The notes below the pieces were generated by a model. It worked only from the letters and a program-made list of their open reading frames with translations, was not told the DNA's origin and did not search any database. 64,000 nt of DNA from Paludibacteraceae bacterium (GTDB lineage Bacteria > Bacteroidota > Bacteroidia > Bacteroidales > Paludibacteraceae): NCBI GenBank assembly GCA_017477325.1, contig JAFUWV010000001.1:1-64000 (forward strand), given 5' to 3'. Shown in pieces: positions 35,751-44,025 of this stretch. Each line of letters opens with the position of its first letter. The first letter of the stretch is position 1. Both the position numbers and the translations under genes were made by a program.

Positions 35751-36405
35751 CTTTTTCTTCTGTTTGAGGTTCAACATTATCAGGATAAATCTCCTGCAGT
35801 TCTGCGTTCTCAGAGATAGTAGTTGCCGAGGAAGCAGCATCTACAGCGGGCTTTGAATAGGTATCATAGGCTGCCTGCACAGCTTTGAGGAAAGCACGTG
35901 AGGATATGGTGGCGGCAGTGATAGCATCGACCTCACCACCATCTTTGGATACAGTGAAATTGCTTGTAGCAGGACTACGGCCGATGACAGACTGCTGATT
36001 CTTGTCAGTCTTGAACCAAGTAGTCATGTGGTCTCCCAGACCGGGAGTCTCCTGATGCTCCAGCACCTCGTAGTTGACAACATTGCCATCTTTGTCGAAG
36101 CCCACCATCAGGCGGAACACGCCACCGAAGCCGTTTTCCTGAGTCTGTACAGCGGCACCGACAAGCTGATTGTCAACGTATGCTTTGTATATTGTCATTC
36201 CGTCAGCCTCTTCAGCATCAGCCACCTCAAGTCCCTCCAACTGCGGGAGAACAGAAGTGATAGCTTTCTGCTGTTTCTCAGCCTTCTGTTTAGCGATAGG
36301 CTCTTCGGTCAGGACATACAGTCCTCCGAGCAATGCTGCTGCCGCAAGAGTGACAATAGTAAGCGACAGCGCCATATTAAGTAGGTTGGATTCTAATCTT
36401 TTCAT
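35743..36405 (-). CDS. rnfG: Rnf/Rsx electron transport complex subunit G
   Basis: Periplasm-facing flavoprotein, 220 residues. One N-terminal transmembrane helix (about 8-30), then an FMN-binding domain. The covalent FMN attachment segment reads VDAITAATISSRAF, where a Thr replaces the more usual SGAT spacing but the attachment Thr is kept. Supporting blocks are GFGGVFRLMVGFD and HQETPGLGDHM, which is strongly diagnostic. It overlaps rnfD by four bases (ATGA) and rnfE by eight. The C-terminal 30 residues are acidic. Confidence 0.93.
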   Translation of the reverse strand: MKRLESNLLNMALSLTIVTLAAAALLGGLYVLTEEPIAKQKAEKQQKAITSVLPQLEGLEVADAEEADGMTIYKAYVDNQLVGAAVQTQENGFGGVFRLMVGFDKDGNVVNYEVLEHQETPGLGDHMTTWFKTDKNQQSVIGRSPATSNFTVSKDGGEVDAITAATISSRAFLKAVQAAYDTYSKPAVDAASSATTISENAELQEIYPDNVEPQTEEKDE

Positions 36406-37391
36406 TTTTTCTTCTCTCCAAATCGTTTAGGACGTATATACATATTCAAGAGCGGAGTAACCGCATTCATAATCAGAATAGCGAACGACATTCCCTCGGG
36501 GTAAGCTCCCCATGTACGGATAATCACGACAATGAGACCGATGCCGATACCATATATTATCTGTCCCCAGCCGGTCATAGGAGAGGTCACATAGTCGGTA
36601 GCCATGAAGATGGCTCCAAGCATAAGACCACCGGTAAGCAGATGGTGCAGAGGAGATGCAGCTCCAGGCAGAGCGAGACAGAGGATACCAGAGAAAGCGG
36701 CAACAGTACAGATAATGCTTACAGGTATGTGCCATGTGATGGTCTTAGTGCAAAGCAGATAGACACCACCGATGAGCAAAGCGATTGCACTTACTTCGCC
36801 AAAAGATCCTCCGACATAACCTGCCGCCAGGTCCCACAAGTCGGGCAGCTGGTTGAGCAAGGAGCTGTCACCCGCCTTGATTGCATTCTTCATGATGGCA
36901 AGCGGTGTGGCACCTGTCTCAGCATCCACGAAAGGCATAGCACTGTGGAAGCCGAGCGGACGAGGCCACGTAGTCATCTGTACGGGGAAAGAGATAAGCA
37001 GGAACACACGGCCAACGAGAGCAGGGTTGAACGGGTTTTGTCCCAGACCACCGAAGGTCATTTTTCCTACTCCGATAGCGACCAATGCACCAATGATTAC
37101 GATCCAGAGAGGCAAGTTGCTTGGCAGGTTGAGTGCAAGCAGCAGACCTGTAAGGATAGCTGAGCAGTCGCCAATGGTCGGTTGCTGCTTCAGGATAAAC
37201 TTGGCTATCAGCCATTCGAAAAGCACACATGCCACAACAGAGGTAGCACTCACCATGAGAGCGCCCCACCCGAATGCCACTATCGACACCACGTAAGCCG
37301 GCACGAGGGCGATAATCACGTTTAGCATGTTTCGGCGCACGCTGTCCTTCGAGTGGACATGCGGTGCCGGAGAAACAATTAGTTTTGTCAT
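36402..37391 (-). CDS. rnfD: Rnf/Rsx electron transport complex subunit D
   Basis: Integral membrane flavoprotein of 329 residues, related to NqrB. The N-terminus SPAPHVHSKDSVRRNMLNVI is typical. Covalent FMN attachment is predicted at Thr162 in ETGATPLA. There are about nine helices, and the C-terminal MATDYVTSPMTGWGQIIYG is conserved. In most Bacteroidales rnfD follows rnfC directly; here about 2 kb of other genes intervenes. Confidence 0.95.
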   Translation of the reverse strand: MTKLIVSPAPHVHSKDSVRRNMLNVIIALVPAYVVSIVAFGWGALMVSATSVVACVLFEWLIAKFILKQQPTIGDCSAILTGLLLALNLPSNLPLWIVIIGALVAIGVGKMTFGGLGQNPFNPALVGRVFLLISFPVQMTTWPRPLGFHSAMPFVDAETGATPLAIMKNAIKAGDSSLLNQLPDLWDLAAGYVGGSFGEVSAIALLIGGVYLLCTKTITWHIPVSIICTVAAFSGILCLALPGAASPLHHLLTGGLMLGAIFMATDYVTSPMTGWGQIIYGIGIGLIVVIIRTWGAYPEGMSFAILIMNAVTPLLNMYIRPKRFGEKKK

Positions 37392-37440
37392 ATCATTATT
37401 ATTTTTGTTATTTATTCAAATGTGTCAGTTTTTGCAAAGT

Positions 37441-37593
37441 TCAGACCTCAACCGAGTTAGGGTCAACCAGTTTCACTTCGCCGTTCTCACTGAAAATAAG
37501 CATCTCGCCAGTCCGGCGTTTTTGCAGTACAATCTGCCGGTAGGTTTCCTGCAGACCCTGCTGAATCTTTTTAGAAAATGCTTTATCTGTCAT
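37441..37593 (-). CDS. Small partner protein of the zeta-like kinase (50 residues)
   Basis: A short frame whose ATG overlaps the stop of the kinase gene (ATGA), giving tight translational coupling. The product begins MTDKAFSKKIQQGLQETYRQ, has a helical Lys/Gln/Arg-rich N-half and a short beta-type end (EMLIFSENGEVKLVDPNSVEV in part). Similar small proteins accompany zeta-like kinases in Bacteroidales and may act as antitoxin or regulator, although here the gene lies downstream rather than upstream of the kinase. Function inferred from position only. Confidence 0.65.
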   Translation of the reverse strand: MTDKAFSKKIQQGLQETYRQIVLQKRRTGEMLIFSENGEVKLVDPNSVEV

Positions 37594-38168
37594 ATTGATT
37601 CAAGTAATTTGTTCCACATATCAGCACTGAAGATATTCACTTCTGCCGAGCGTGAGTTTTTCTCTGCAATCACACATGCAGGGGCAAGTGTGTTGTTCAC
37701 CACCTGCACATTGTCGCATATCGGTATATAGAGATTTATCAGGTTATCAATGCCACGCACGTAGCGTCGTTCTATAATTTTGTTGTCAATATCGTGCCCT
37801 CCTTCCCGAACTCGCTGAGCCACACGCTGACGCGCCTGTTCCACACTCTCTATCCAGAAGAAGAGCAGAAAGACCTTGTAGCCCGCCTTGTGGGCACGAT
37901 GAACGAGGCTGACGTAGGAGCGGGTGGCAAGAGTAGTTTCGAGTGCGAAGTCTTCGCCCATAATCAGCAGTTCTTCAATACGGTGCAGCATCAGTCTGCC
38001 AGCCTGCACGGAAACCGCGGTAGGATTGAATGGCGAGAGACCACGGGCGATTTCATCGGCATTGACAAAATTCTTGCAACCGAGAATCTCGGGCAGAATA
38101 GTGAACGATGCAGTAGTCTTTCCTGCTCCGTTGCAGCCTGCTATAATATATAGGTTTCGTTTGGGCAC
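37590..38168 (-). CDS. Zeta-toxin-like P-loop kinase
   Basis: A 192-residue cytoplasmic protein. Walker A GCNGAGKT at residues 11-18 follows the LYIIAG strand. The block NADEIARGLSPFNP resembles the substrate-binding segment of zeta toxins, and FALETTL is typical of the family. An Arg-rich lid follows (RVAQRVREGGHDI, ERRYVRGI). Zeta toxins phosphorylate UDP-N-acetylglucosamine, but chromosomal zeta-like kinases of this size in Bacteroidales are not shown to be toxic. It is coupled to a 50-residue downstream partner and lies two bases after a small lipoprotein gene, inside the rnf gene string. Confidence 0.8.
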   Translation of the reverse strand: MPKRNLYIIAGCNGAGKTTASFTILPEILGCKNFVNADEIARGLSPFNPTAVSVQAGRLMLHRIEELLIMGEDFALETTLATRSYVSLVHRAHKAGYKVFLLFFWIESVEQARQRVAQRVREGGHDIDNKIIERRYVRGIDNLINLYIPICDNVQVVNNTLAPACVIAEKNSRSAEVNIFSADMWNKLLESI

Positions 38169-38170
38169 TA

Positions 38171-38374
38171 TTAATCAAGTTCTGTTGTTTGTTCGGTACT
38201 CTCTTCTTGCGGTTCCGGTTCTTCGTACTCAGTATATGGCACTCCATATTTATCTTCAATGGGTTCTTCGTATGGAGGACCGTATTTGACTTGCTGGTTG
38301 CAAGCAGAGAATCCCATTGCAGCCAACAATGATACAATCAGGATATTGATGCGGGATAGTAGTCGAGTTTTCAT
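38171..38374 (-). CDS. Small lipoprotein with YGPPY/YGVPY motifs
   Basis: A 67-residue lipoprotein. The lipobox FSAC places the lipidated Cys at position 25. After it come YGPPYEEPIEDKYGVPYTEY and an acidic Glu/Gln/Thr tail. The N-terminus (MKTRLLSRINILIVSLLAAMGFSAC) matches the style of the second lipoprotein at 38967-39419. Both resemble Bacteroidales putative lipoproteins described as associated with radical SAM enzymes, but no such enzyme is encoded nearby. Its start overlaps the thioesterase stop by four bases. Confidence 0.7.
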   Translation of the reverse strand: MKTRLLSRINILIVSLLAAMGFSACNQQVKYGPPYEEPIEDKYGVPYTEYEEPEPQEESTEQTTELD

Positions 38375-38925
38375 AATCTAAGAGATTTATATGTTGGTTG
38401 TTTTGCTGCCTCAATGATTTGCTCGAGGGTATAGTCTTCATCCGAGAGTTTGGCTTCCAAGAATCCCATCTCGCGTGCTTTGGCTTCGGGGAAAGAGAAG
38501 TAGGTACACTCACATTGCGTGAGCAGTTTGCCATCTTTATCACACAACTCGCCTTCCACGACAGCCACACGATGGTTGTTGCTCTTGAGTCTGGCACGAA
38601 GGATGACGGGTCCGCTGACGGTGCTGACAGCATTCTTGTAACGCAGGTCCATCTTGGCGGTGACGCCACTGGTGCACAGCTTCTTGAAGACTACCCAACC
38701 GCACACTTCGTCAAGCAGAGTAGCCTGCATGCCACCATGCAGAGTGTTGATCCAGGACTGATGATTCTGTGTGGGAATCCACACGGACACGATGTCAGAC
38801 ATCATGTCGTCAGGATTCTCCTCGAAGAAGCGCATGTGTGCACCCAGAGGATTGTCAGGACTGCAACCAAAACAGTTGTAACCCGTCATCTTGACCCACG
38901 GATTGAGAATTTCTCTCATAAACAT
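38371..38925 (-). CDS. PaaI-type hotdog-fold thioesterase
   Basis: A 184-residue cytoplasmic protein of the hotdog superfamily. The diagnostic block is NTLHGGMQATLLDEVCGW, where the HGG turn and the Asp/Glu of the central helix form the acyl-CoA thioesterase site. NCFGCSPDNPLGAHMRF at the N-terminus is typical of the subgroup. Acts on an unknown acyl-CoA. A second ATG at 38919 could also serve as start. It lies between two small lipoprotein genes in the region that separates rnfC from rnfD; any link to Rnf is unproven. Confidence 0.85.
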   Translation of the reverse strand: MFMREILNPWVKMTGYNCFGCSPDNPLGAHMRFFEENPDDMMSDIVSVWIPTQNHQSWINTLHGGMQATLLDEVCGWVVFKKLCTSGVTAKMDLRYKNAVSTVSGPVILRARLKSNNHRVAVVEGELCDKDGKLLTQCECTYFSFPEAKAREMGFLEAKLSDEDYTLEQIIEAAKQPTYKSLRL

Positions 38926-38966
38926 TCTTGTTAAATTACTTCAGACATTCCAACACTTACAAGTTA

Positions 38967-39419
38967 TTACTTCTTATTCAAGCGAAAATCAGCCCTAGCA
39001 CATACAAGATTCCAATCATTCCATTTGGATTCAACTTTAACAGAGTCAGAAAGATAAACATCTGTAGTATCACTTGCTACAACCATTACAGAATCCTCAC
39101 AATTGTAATCTCTTATAAAAGCACTATAATGACCTAAAGCAGCTTCATTATAATACCCTGTTTCGCTTGAATATCCATCATCTGTATATACTACACTTAG
39201 AACATTATTATCTTTCTTAACAACAATCTGGATATTAGGAAGTGGTTCTCCATCATTATTGGTCACAACACCACTAACATCGAGATTATCATGTTCATGT
39301 CCATAATCATCTATAGGTGGACCATAAGCATTACAACACGTCATTACTGCTGTGAAACCTAATAATGACAAAAAGAATGATAATAATCTGTTAATTCTAT
39401 ATCGGAGAAATCTTTTCAT
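38967..39419 (-). CDS. Putative lipoprotein with a carboxypeptidase-regulatory-like domain
   Basis: A 150-residue exported protein. The hydrophobic leader ends near VMTCCN, a poor but plausible lipobox with Cys at 29 or 30. NAYGPPIDDYG follows, then a compact beta domain (VSGVVTNNDGEPLPNIQIVV, TDVYLSDSVKVE) of the CarboxypepD_reg/transthyretin-like kind. The leader and the YGPP block resemble the small lipoprotein at 38171-38374. The ATG at 39419 is chosen, because upstream in-frame sequence only re-reads rnfC. The coding region is more AT-rich than the genes around it, which suggests separate acquisition. Confidence 0.72.
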   Translation of the reverse strand: MKRFLRYRINRLLSFFLSLLGFTAVMTCCNAYGPPIDDYGHEHDNLDVSGVVTNNDGEPLPNIQIVVKKDNNVLSVVYTDDGYSSETGYYNEAALGHYSAFIRDYNCEDSVMVVASDTTDVYLSDSVKVESKWNDWNLVCARADFRLNKK

Positions 39420-39493
39420 ATTGTCTTGTATTAGGGTACATTTGACAATTTTATATCGTCTTGATCGTCTTGATGTTGCATAGCAACACGACT

Positions 39494-40828
39494 CTATTTT
39501 TGTGCACGAGCGCGAATGATACCTCCCACAGTGGCTTTGCCTGCACGAATGTAGTCGAGCAGCGGACGATTGCTGGGGCAGGTGAACTGGCAGCAACCGC
39601 AGTCGATACAATCCATCACATTGTGCTTCTCCATGTCGTCCCAACGCTCAAGATACGAGAGTTTGCTGAGCAGATAAGGCTCAAGCCCCATAGGACAAGC
39701 CTGAACGCATTTGCCGCAGCGGATGCAATTCTCGGGTTCGCAGCGTTTAGACTCCTCACGGTTGAGGAGCAGCGCGCCTGACATACGTTTGTTGCACGGC
39801 ATATCGGTATTGTTCATGGCACGCCCCATCATAGGTCCGCCTCCGATAATCTTACCAGTGGACTCAGGAACACCTCCTGCCATCTCAAGCACATCGGTGA
39901 GAGGAGTACCAAAACGAACAAGGTAGTTGCCGGGGTTCTTTACATCTTTGCCGGTCACGGTCATGACACGCGAGACAAGAGGTTTGTTCTTCTGAACAGC
40001 CTCATACACTGCAAAGATAGTAGCGACATTGTCGACCACTGCGCCCACTTCGATGGGCAGTGCCCCGCTTGGCACCTGACGACGGATACATGCGTCAATG
40101 AGCTGCTTCTCACCGCCTTGAGGATAACGGAGGTTGAGAGGTTGCACGCTGACACCAAGGGTATGTGAGGCAAGGCGCGTCATCTGCTCGATAGCATCAG
40201 GTTTGTTCTTCTCAATACCAATGATGGCCTTGTTGATACCAAGAGCCTTCATCAGAATCTGTATGCCCACCATAATCTCCTCGCCATGTTCAAGCATCAA
40301 CTGATGGTCGCATGTGAGATACGGTTCGCACTCCACACCGTTGACAATAAGCACTTCGGGAGTCTTGCCCGGAGGAGGCATGAGTTTTACATGAGTGGGG
40401 AAGCAAGCACCACCGAGTCCGACTATACCGGCCTGCTTGATCTTTTCGATTATCTCTTTCGCTTCGAGTTTGCACACTGTGTTGAGAGTGTCAGTGCGGT
40501 CGATTTCCGGCATCCACTCGTCGCCTTCGACATCAATAAAGATGGCAGGCATAGAAAGTCCCCAAGCGTCTTTTGCAGTATCAATCTTTGCGACCGTGCC
40601 GCTTACAGGAGAGTGTATATTGGCACTGACGAAACCTCCAGCCTCTGCGATAAGCTGTCCCACTTTCACCTTGTCACCTTTAACCACCAGCGGTTTGGCA
40701 GGAGCACCAATGTGCTGCACCAAAGGTATGACTGCTTTCTTTGGCAGTGGTACGGCAGTAATCTGCTTGTGAGCTGAATATTGCTTGTTGTCTTGCGGAT
40801 GAACACCGCCTATACGAAATGTTTTCAT
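39494..40828 (-). CDS. rnfC: Rnf/Rsx electron transport complex subunit C
   Basis: Cytoplasmic NADH/FMN-binding subunit, 444 residues. The N-terminal biotin-like barrel (GGFVSANIHSPVSGTVAKI) is followed by the NADH/FMN-binding fold (GLGGACFPTHVKL, NGVECEPYLTCD), an SLBB domain and two 4Fe-4S motifs near the C-terminus (CIRCGKCVQACP and CIDCGCCQFTCP). Overlaps rnfB by four bases. Shorter than proteobacterial RnfC because the long C-terminal repeat tail is absent, as usual in Bacteroidota. Confidence 0.96.
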   Translation of the reverse strand: MKTFRIGGVHPQDNKQYSAHKQITAVPLPKKAVIPLVQHIGAPAKPLVVKGDKVKVGQLIAEAGGFVSANIHSPVSGTVAKIDTAKDAWGLSMPAIFIDVEGDEWMPEIDRTDTLNTVCKLEAKEIIEKIKQAGIVGLGGACFPTHVKLMPPPGKTPEVLIVNGVECEPYLTCDHQLMLEHGEEIMVGIQILMKALGINKAIIGIEKNKPDAIEQMTRLASHTLGVSVQPLNLRYPQGGEKQLIDACIRRQVPSGALPIEVGAVVDNVATIFAVYEAVQKNKPLVSRVMTVTGKDVKNPGNYLVRFGTPLTDVLEMAGGVPESTGKIIGGGPMMGRAMNNTDMPCNKRMSGALLLNREESKRCEPENCIRCGKCVQACPMGLEPYLLSKLSYLERWDDMEKHNVMDCIDCGCCQFTCPSNRPLLDYIRAGKATVGGIIRARAQK

Positions 40829-41802
40829 TCTTTTACCTCCTTGTTAGCGGGTTCAACATTCTGTGGAGCAGCCTCTGTCTTAGGTTCTTCAGCGGGCTTG
40901 GGGGTCTCTACCTTAGGCTCAGCCACCTTTGCTGCAGGCTGCGTAGCCTCAGAAGCGGGCTCTGCTGCAGGTTTGGGAGCAGGTTTGGGCGGGAAATTGA
41001 GTTCGTGAATAGCACCTGTCGGGCAGGCAGCTACGCACTTACGGCACAGTCGGCATTTGGTGAAGTCGATATATGCCACATTGTTCTCGACGGTGATTGC
41101 CTCAAACTGGCATTCTTTCTGACACTTTCCGCATCCGATACATGCATTGAGACATGCCTTGCGAGCCACAGCACCTTTGTCCTTGTTGACACACTGAACA
41201 AACACACGGCGGTTCTTGGGACCTTTCTTGCGGAGTTCAATAATGTGACGCGGGCAAGCCTTGACACAGGCACCGCAAGACGTACATTTGTCATCATCAA
41301 CTTCGGGCAGGCCGGTCTCAGGATTCATCTTGATTGCACCGAACTGACATGCACTGACGCAATCGCCACAACCGAGACATCCGAAGGCACACCCTGTCTC
41401 GCCCACATAGAGGCTGTTAAGAATCTTGCAAGAGCGGGTACCATCGTACTCACTGGTGCGCGGACGAGCCTCACATGTGCCATTGCAACGTACGACAGCA
41501 ACCATAGGGTCGGATACTGCCGGCGCAAGACCGAGAATGTCACCTACTTGTTTCATTACTTCCTGACCTCCGACAGGACAGAGCAGTCCGTCAAGGGAGT
41601 CAGCCTTACAGCAGGCCTCGGCAAGAGCACGACAACCTGCAAAACCACAACCACCGCAGTTGGCACCAGGCAAGACTTCTTGCACAAGGTCGATACGGGG
41701 GTCTTCCTCCACCTTAAAACGTTGGGCTACGAAATACAGGATTACTGCTGCCAGCAGACCTGTCACACCCAAGGTGATAAGAGCAATTAAAATCAGATTC
41801 AT
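40825..41802 (-). CDS. rnfB: Rnf/Rsx electron transport complex subunit B
   Basis: Ferredoxin-like electron entry subunit, 325 residues. An N-terminal helix (1-26) anchors it. The RnfB-specific cluster uses C49, C52, C57 and C74 (NCGGCGFAGC). Four further 4Fe-4S motifs follow: CLGCGDCVSACQ, CTSCGACVKACP, CIGCGKCQKECQ and CRLCRKCVAACP. After residue about 265 comes a low-complexity tail rich in Pro, Ala, Glu and Lys, typical of Bacteroidota RnfB. It starts the rnf subunit genes, 48 bases after a YD-type lipoprotein gene. Confidence 0.96.
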   Translation of the reverse strand: MNLILIALITLGVTGLLAAVILYFVAQRFKVEEDPRIDLVQEVLPGANCGGCGFAGCRALAEACCKADSLDGLLCPVGGQEVMKQVGDILGLAPAVSDPMVAVVRCNGTCEARPRTSEYDGTRSCKILNSLYVGETGCAFGCLGCGDCVSACQFGAIKMNPETGLPEVDDDKCTSCGACVKACPRHIIELRKKGPKNRRVFVQCVNKDKGAVARKACLNACIGCGKCQKECQFEAITVENNVAYIDFTKCRLCRKCVAACPTGAIHELNFPPKPAPKPAAEPASEATQPAAKVAEPKVETPKPAEEPKTEAAPQNVEPANKEVKE

Positions 41803-41850
41803 TGTGTTTTATAATATATTTTTTGTTTCTTTCTATATTCCGGTTCAACA

Positions 41851-43380
41851 TCACTCGTAATAATCAATCCGCCTTGTCACTACGCCGGTTGACAGCTCTT
41901 CATACTTGTCGCGTGTCTCACCTTTGGCCTTAGTGAAATCTTCGTCCGCAATAATGGTATTGAAATATTCCTGCTTAATCCAGTTGCCATGGCTGTCATA
42001 CGTGTAGACCAGTCTTTCCACCAGACGCTCAGGCGCCTTACCTTTGCCACAGAACTGTTCCTCCAATTGAGAAGTCTCGTAGGTGCGCTGCTCACGAAGA
42101 AGACCGTCGGACGTATATTCAGACGTGGTGCGAATGCGAACATTGCCACGCTCACTCGACTGGAAGATACTCTCCACGCAGTCACCGTTTTTATTGTATT
42201 TGTACATTGAGAGCGTAGATGTTGTGTCAGAGTAAGACTCATAATCGGTATAATATTCATTGGAAGAGAAGATAACAAGCCCTCTGCTGTCGAACTGATA
42301 CCGTTCGATCATCTCCAGTTTACCTTTATAATAATTCTCAGACTTTATGCAATTACCTTGCTTGTCATATTGCATCACAACGTGAGACAACTCTTCCCCT
42401 TCGGGCTTGTCGAGGAAACTTGTCATTGTTCTCTCCACGTTGTTGCCAAGATTATCATACTTATAGGTTGTGATATTCTGCACACTGCCGTCCAGCTTGA
42501 GTTGTGTCTCCTTTACCACTTTGCCTTCTGCGTTGTACTCAGAAAGCTGCGTAAAGGAGTAGCCACGACCTTCGGAATGGTTATAGACAGTGTTTCCTTT
42601 GTCGTCGTACTTATATTCGCGAAGACTCACTTGCTTGCCCAGCACTGTTGTTACAGCATTCAGCAGGTTACCTTGCTGATTGTATGTAGAACGGGTCTTC
42701 TGGACTTCGCCATCGTTATAACCCATAGCAAAACTTTCATTATATATCTCATTGCCAAGCGAATCGTACTCCATCTTGTTGGACATAGAGATATTTCCGT
42801 CTTCATCGAAATATTGCTGAGAGAGCATGCGGTGATCATCGTCGTACTTATATACCTCTTTTCTTACTGCTGAACCTTCGTCGGCATAATAACGAACTTC
42901 GGTATAGTCGCCTTTCTCATCGAACCACATGTGAATGAGAGGTGTCTCTTCTTCGGCAGAGGTGTATCGGTAATACAACTCCAAGTCCGGCTCGTCATAA
43001 TACAAGTCTTCTTCAGACTCTTCACCCTCCGCTTCTTCAACGGGAAGAATCACTTCACCGTTTTCGTCAACAAGGAACTCATCGTCAGACGGTGCCTCAG
43101 CATACTCGGTTGTCTCATCATCAAACACAAACTGCTCAGGAGCAAATCCTTGTTCTTCGGATGCATAAAAGAAGTGATATGTAGTTTGCCAATCCACGTC
43201 GTTGCTTATTGCATCTTCATAGGACTCAATCACCAGTCTGACCTTGCCTTTGAGGTTCATGCTCTCAGCCTGAGAATAATGTTTTTCAGTTTCAGACTCG
43301 GCATTGTTATCGCCATTCTGTGAGTTTTGGTTGCATGCCACAAGCACGAGTAGCATCAGCAAGTAGGAAAGTTTTTTCAT
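41851..43380 (-). CDS. Lipoprotein with RHS/YD-like repeats
   Basis: A 509-residue lipoprotein: lipobox LVAC with Cys16, then Asn/Gln-rich linker, a strongly acidic stretch (about 95-130), and many degenerate YD-type repeats from about 165 on (YKYDDKGNTVYNHSEGRG, YKYDNLGNNVERT, YTYDSHGNWIKQEYF). Such repeats form beta sheets and occur in many Bacteroidales exported proteins of unknown role. Its start overlaps the rseC-like stop by four bases, so it is locked into the rnf transcript between rseC and rnfB, a place usually without a gene. A small YD-type protein also occurs at 53462-53887. Confidence 0.75.
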   Translation of the reverse strand: MKKLSYLLMLLVLVACNQNSQNGDNNAESETEKHYSQAESMNLKGKVRLVIESYEDAISNDVDWQTTYHFFYASEEQGFAPEQFVFDDETTEYAEAPSDDEFLVDENGEVILPVEEAEGEESEEDLYYDEPDLELYYRYTSAEEETPLIHMWFDEKGDYTEVRYYADEGSAVRKEVYKYDDDHRMLSQQYFDEDGNISMSNKMEYDSLGNEIYNESFAMGYNDGEVQKTRSTYNQQGNLLNAVTTVLGKQVSLREYKYDDKGNTVYNHSEGRGYSFTQLSEYNAEGKVVKETQLKLDGSVQNITTYKYDNLGNNVERTMTSFLDKPEGEELSHVVMQYDKQGNCIKSENYYKGKLEMIERYQFDSRGLVIFSSNEYYTDYESYSDTTSTLSMYKYNKNGDCVESIFQSSERGNVRIRTTSEYTSDGLLREQRTYETSQLEEQFCGKGKAPERLVERLVYTYDSHGNWIKQEYFNTIIADEDFTKAKGETRDKYEELSTGVVTRRIDYYE

Positions 43381-43811
43381 ATCACGGTATTTGTTAAGTT
43401 AGTTGTTTTCCTTGCCACGAAGCGGAATTTCTTCTTCAGTCTGCCTCGGAACAGTGCTACCACAGCGTAGTACGGCAGCAGCGAGCAGAGGGCTATAGTG
43501 CCTGCCACAGGCTCGGAGAAGAACATTCCCATAAGCCAGAGCATGAGCATAAGCAGAAGAAAAGGCAGGACGAAGGCTATTAATACTGCAAGCCAGCCCA
43601 GACTCTGACGAATCTCCACGACTACTTCATCACCAACAGAAAGAGGCTCCTCGATGATGCAGTCGATATACTTCTCACGAGCATCGGCAGCCATGCAATT
43701 CTTGGCTGCATGACACGCACTGCAAGCCGAAGCCTGCACTATACGCACATGAGCCTGCTGCTCGCTGACCGATTCGACTATGCCCTTATGTTCGATTGAT
43801 TCACTCATCAT
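43377..43811 (-). CDS. RseC/MucC family protein, first gene of the rnf string
   Basis: A 144-residue membrane protein. The N-terminal domain carries the cysteine pattern ACSACHAAKNC typical of RseC/SoxR-reducing-system proteins, then two adjacent helices (about 70-90 and 95-115) and a basic C-terminus. In Bacteroidales this gene normally heads the rnf operon, and its product is thought to support Rnf or redox sensing. A second ATG at 43808 is equally possible. A promoter element lies at 43853-43883. Confidence 0.85.
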   Translation of the reverse strand: MMSESIEHKGIVESVSEQQAHVRIVQASACSACHAAKNCMAADAREKYIDCIIEEPLSVGDEVVVEIRQSLGWLAVLIAFVLPFLLLMLMLWLMGMFFSEPVAGTIALCSLLPYYAVVALFRGRLKKKFRFVARKTTNLTNTVI

Positions 43812-43852
43812 GTTTCCTGACCGACATATTCCGCCATTTTAATATTAGCGTG

Positions 43853-43883
43853 CAAAGTTACGCAAAATATTCTATATACAAAA
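43853..43883 (-). promoter_or_regulatory. Promoter of the rseC-rnf-trmO gene string
   Basis: On the - strand: TTTTG (43879-43883), 18-base spacer, TAACTTTG (43853-43860). The spacer is one base short of the usual range. It lies back to back with the promoter of the CDF gene. Confidence 0.6.
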
Positions 43884-43965
43884 GAAAAATCAACATTTGC
43901 TCCCTACAAAGGGTAATTCACGCAGTGCAAATGCATCACAAAAATTAGGTAATTTCGCGCCTATG

Positions 43966-43997
43966 TTTGCCCACAACGATTGTTTTACATACCTTTG
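43966..43997 (+). promoter_or_regulatory. Promoter of the CDF exporter gene
   Basis: TTTG (43966-43969), 20-base spacer, TACCTTTG (43990-43997); start codon 29 bases further on. Confidence 0.75.
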
Positions 43998-44025
43998 CAC
44001 CGGTAACCGATAAGCACAAACCATT

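Noticed and set aside
39420-39644. Longer start for the lipoprotein at 38967-39419
   Set aside because: The extra part re-reads the Cys-rich 3' end of rnfC; the ATG at 39419 gives a clean export signal.
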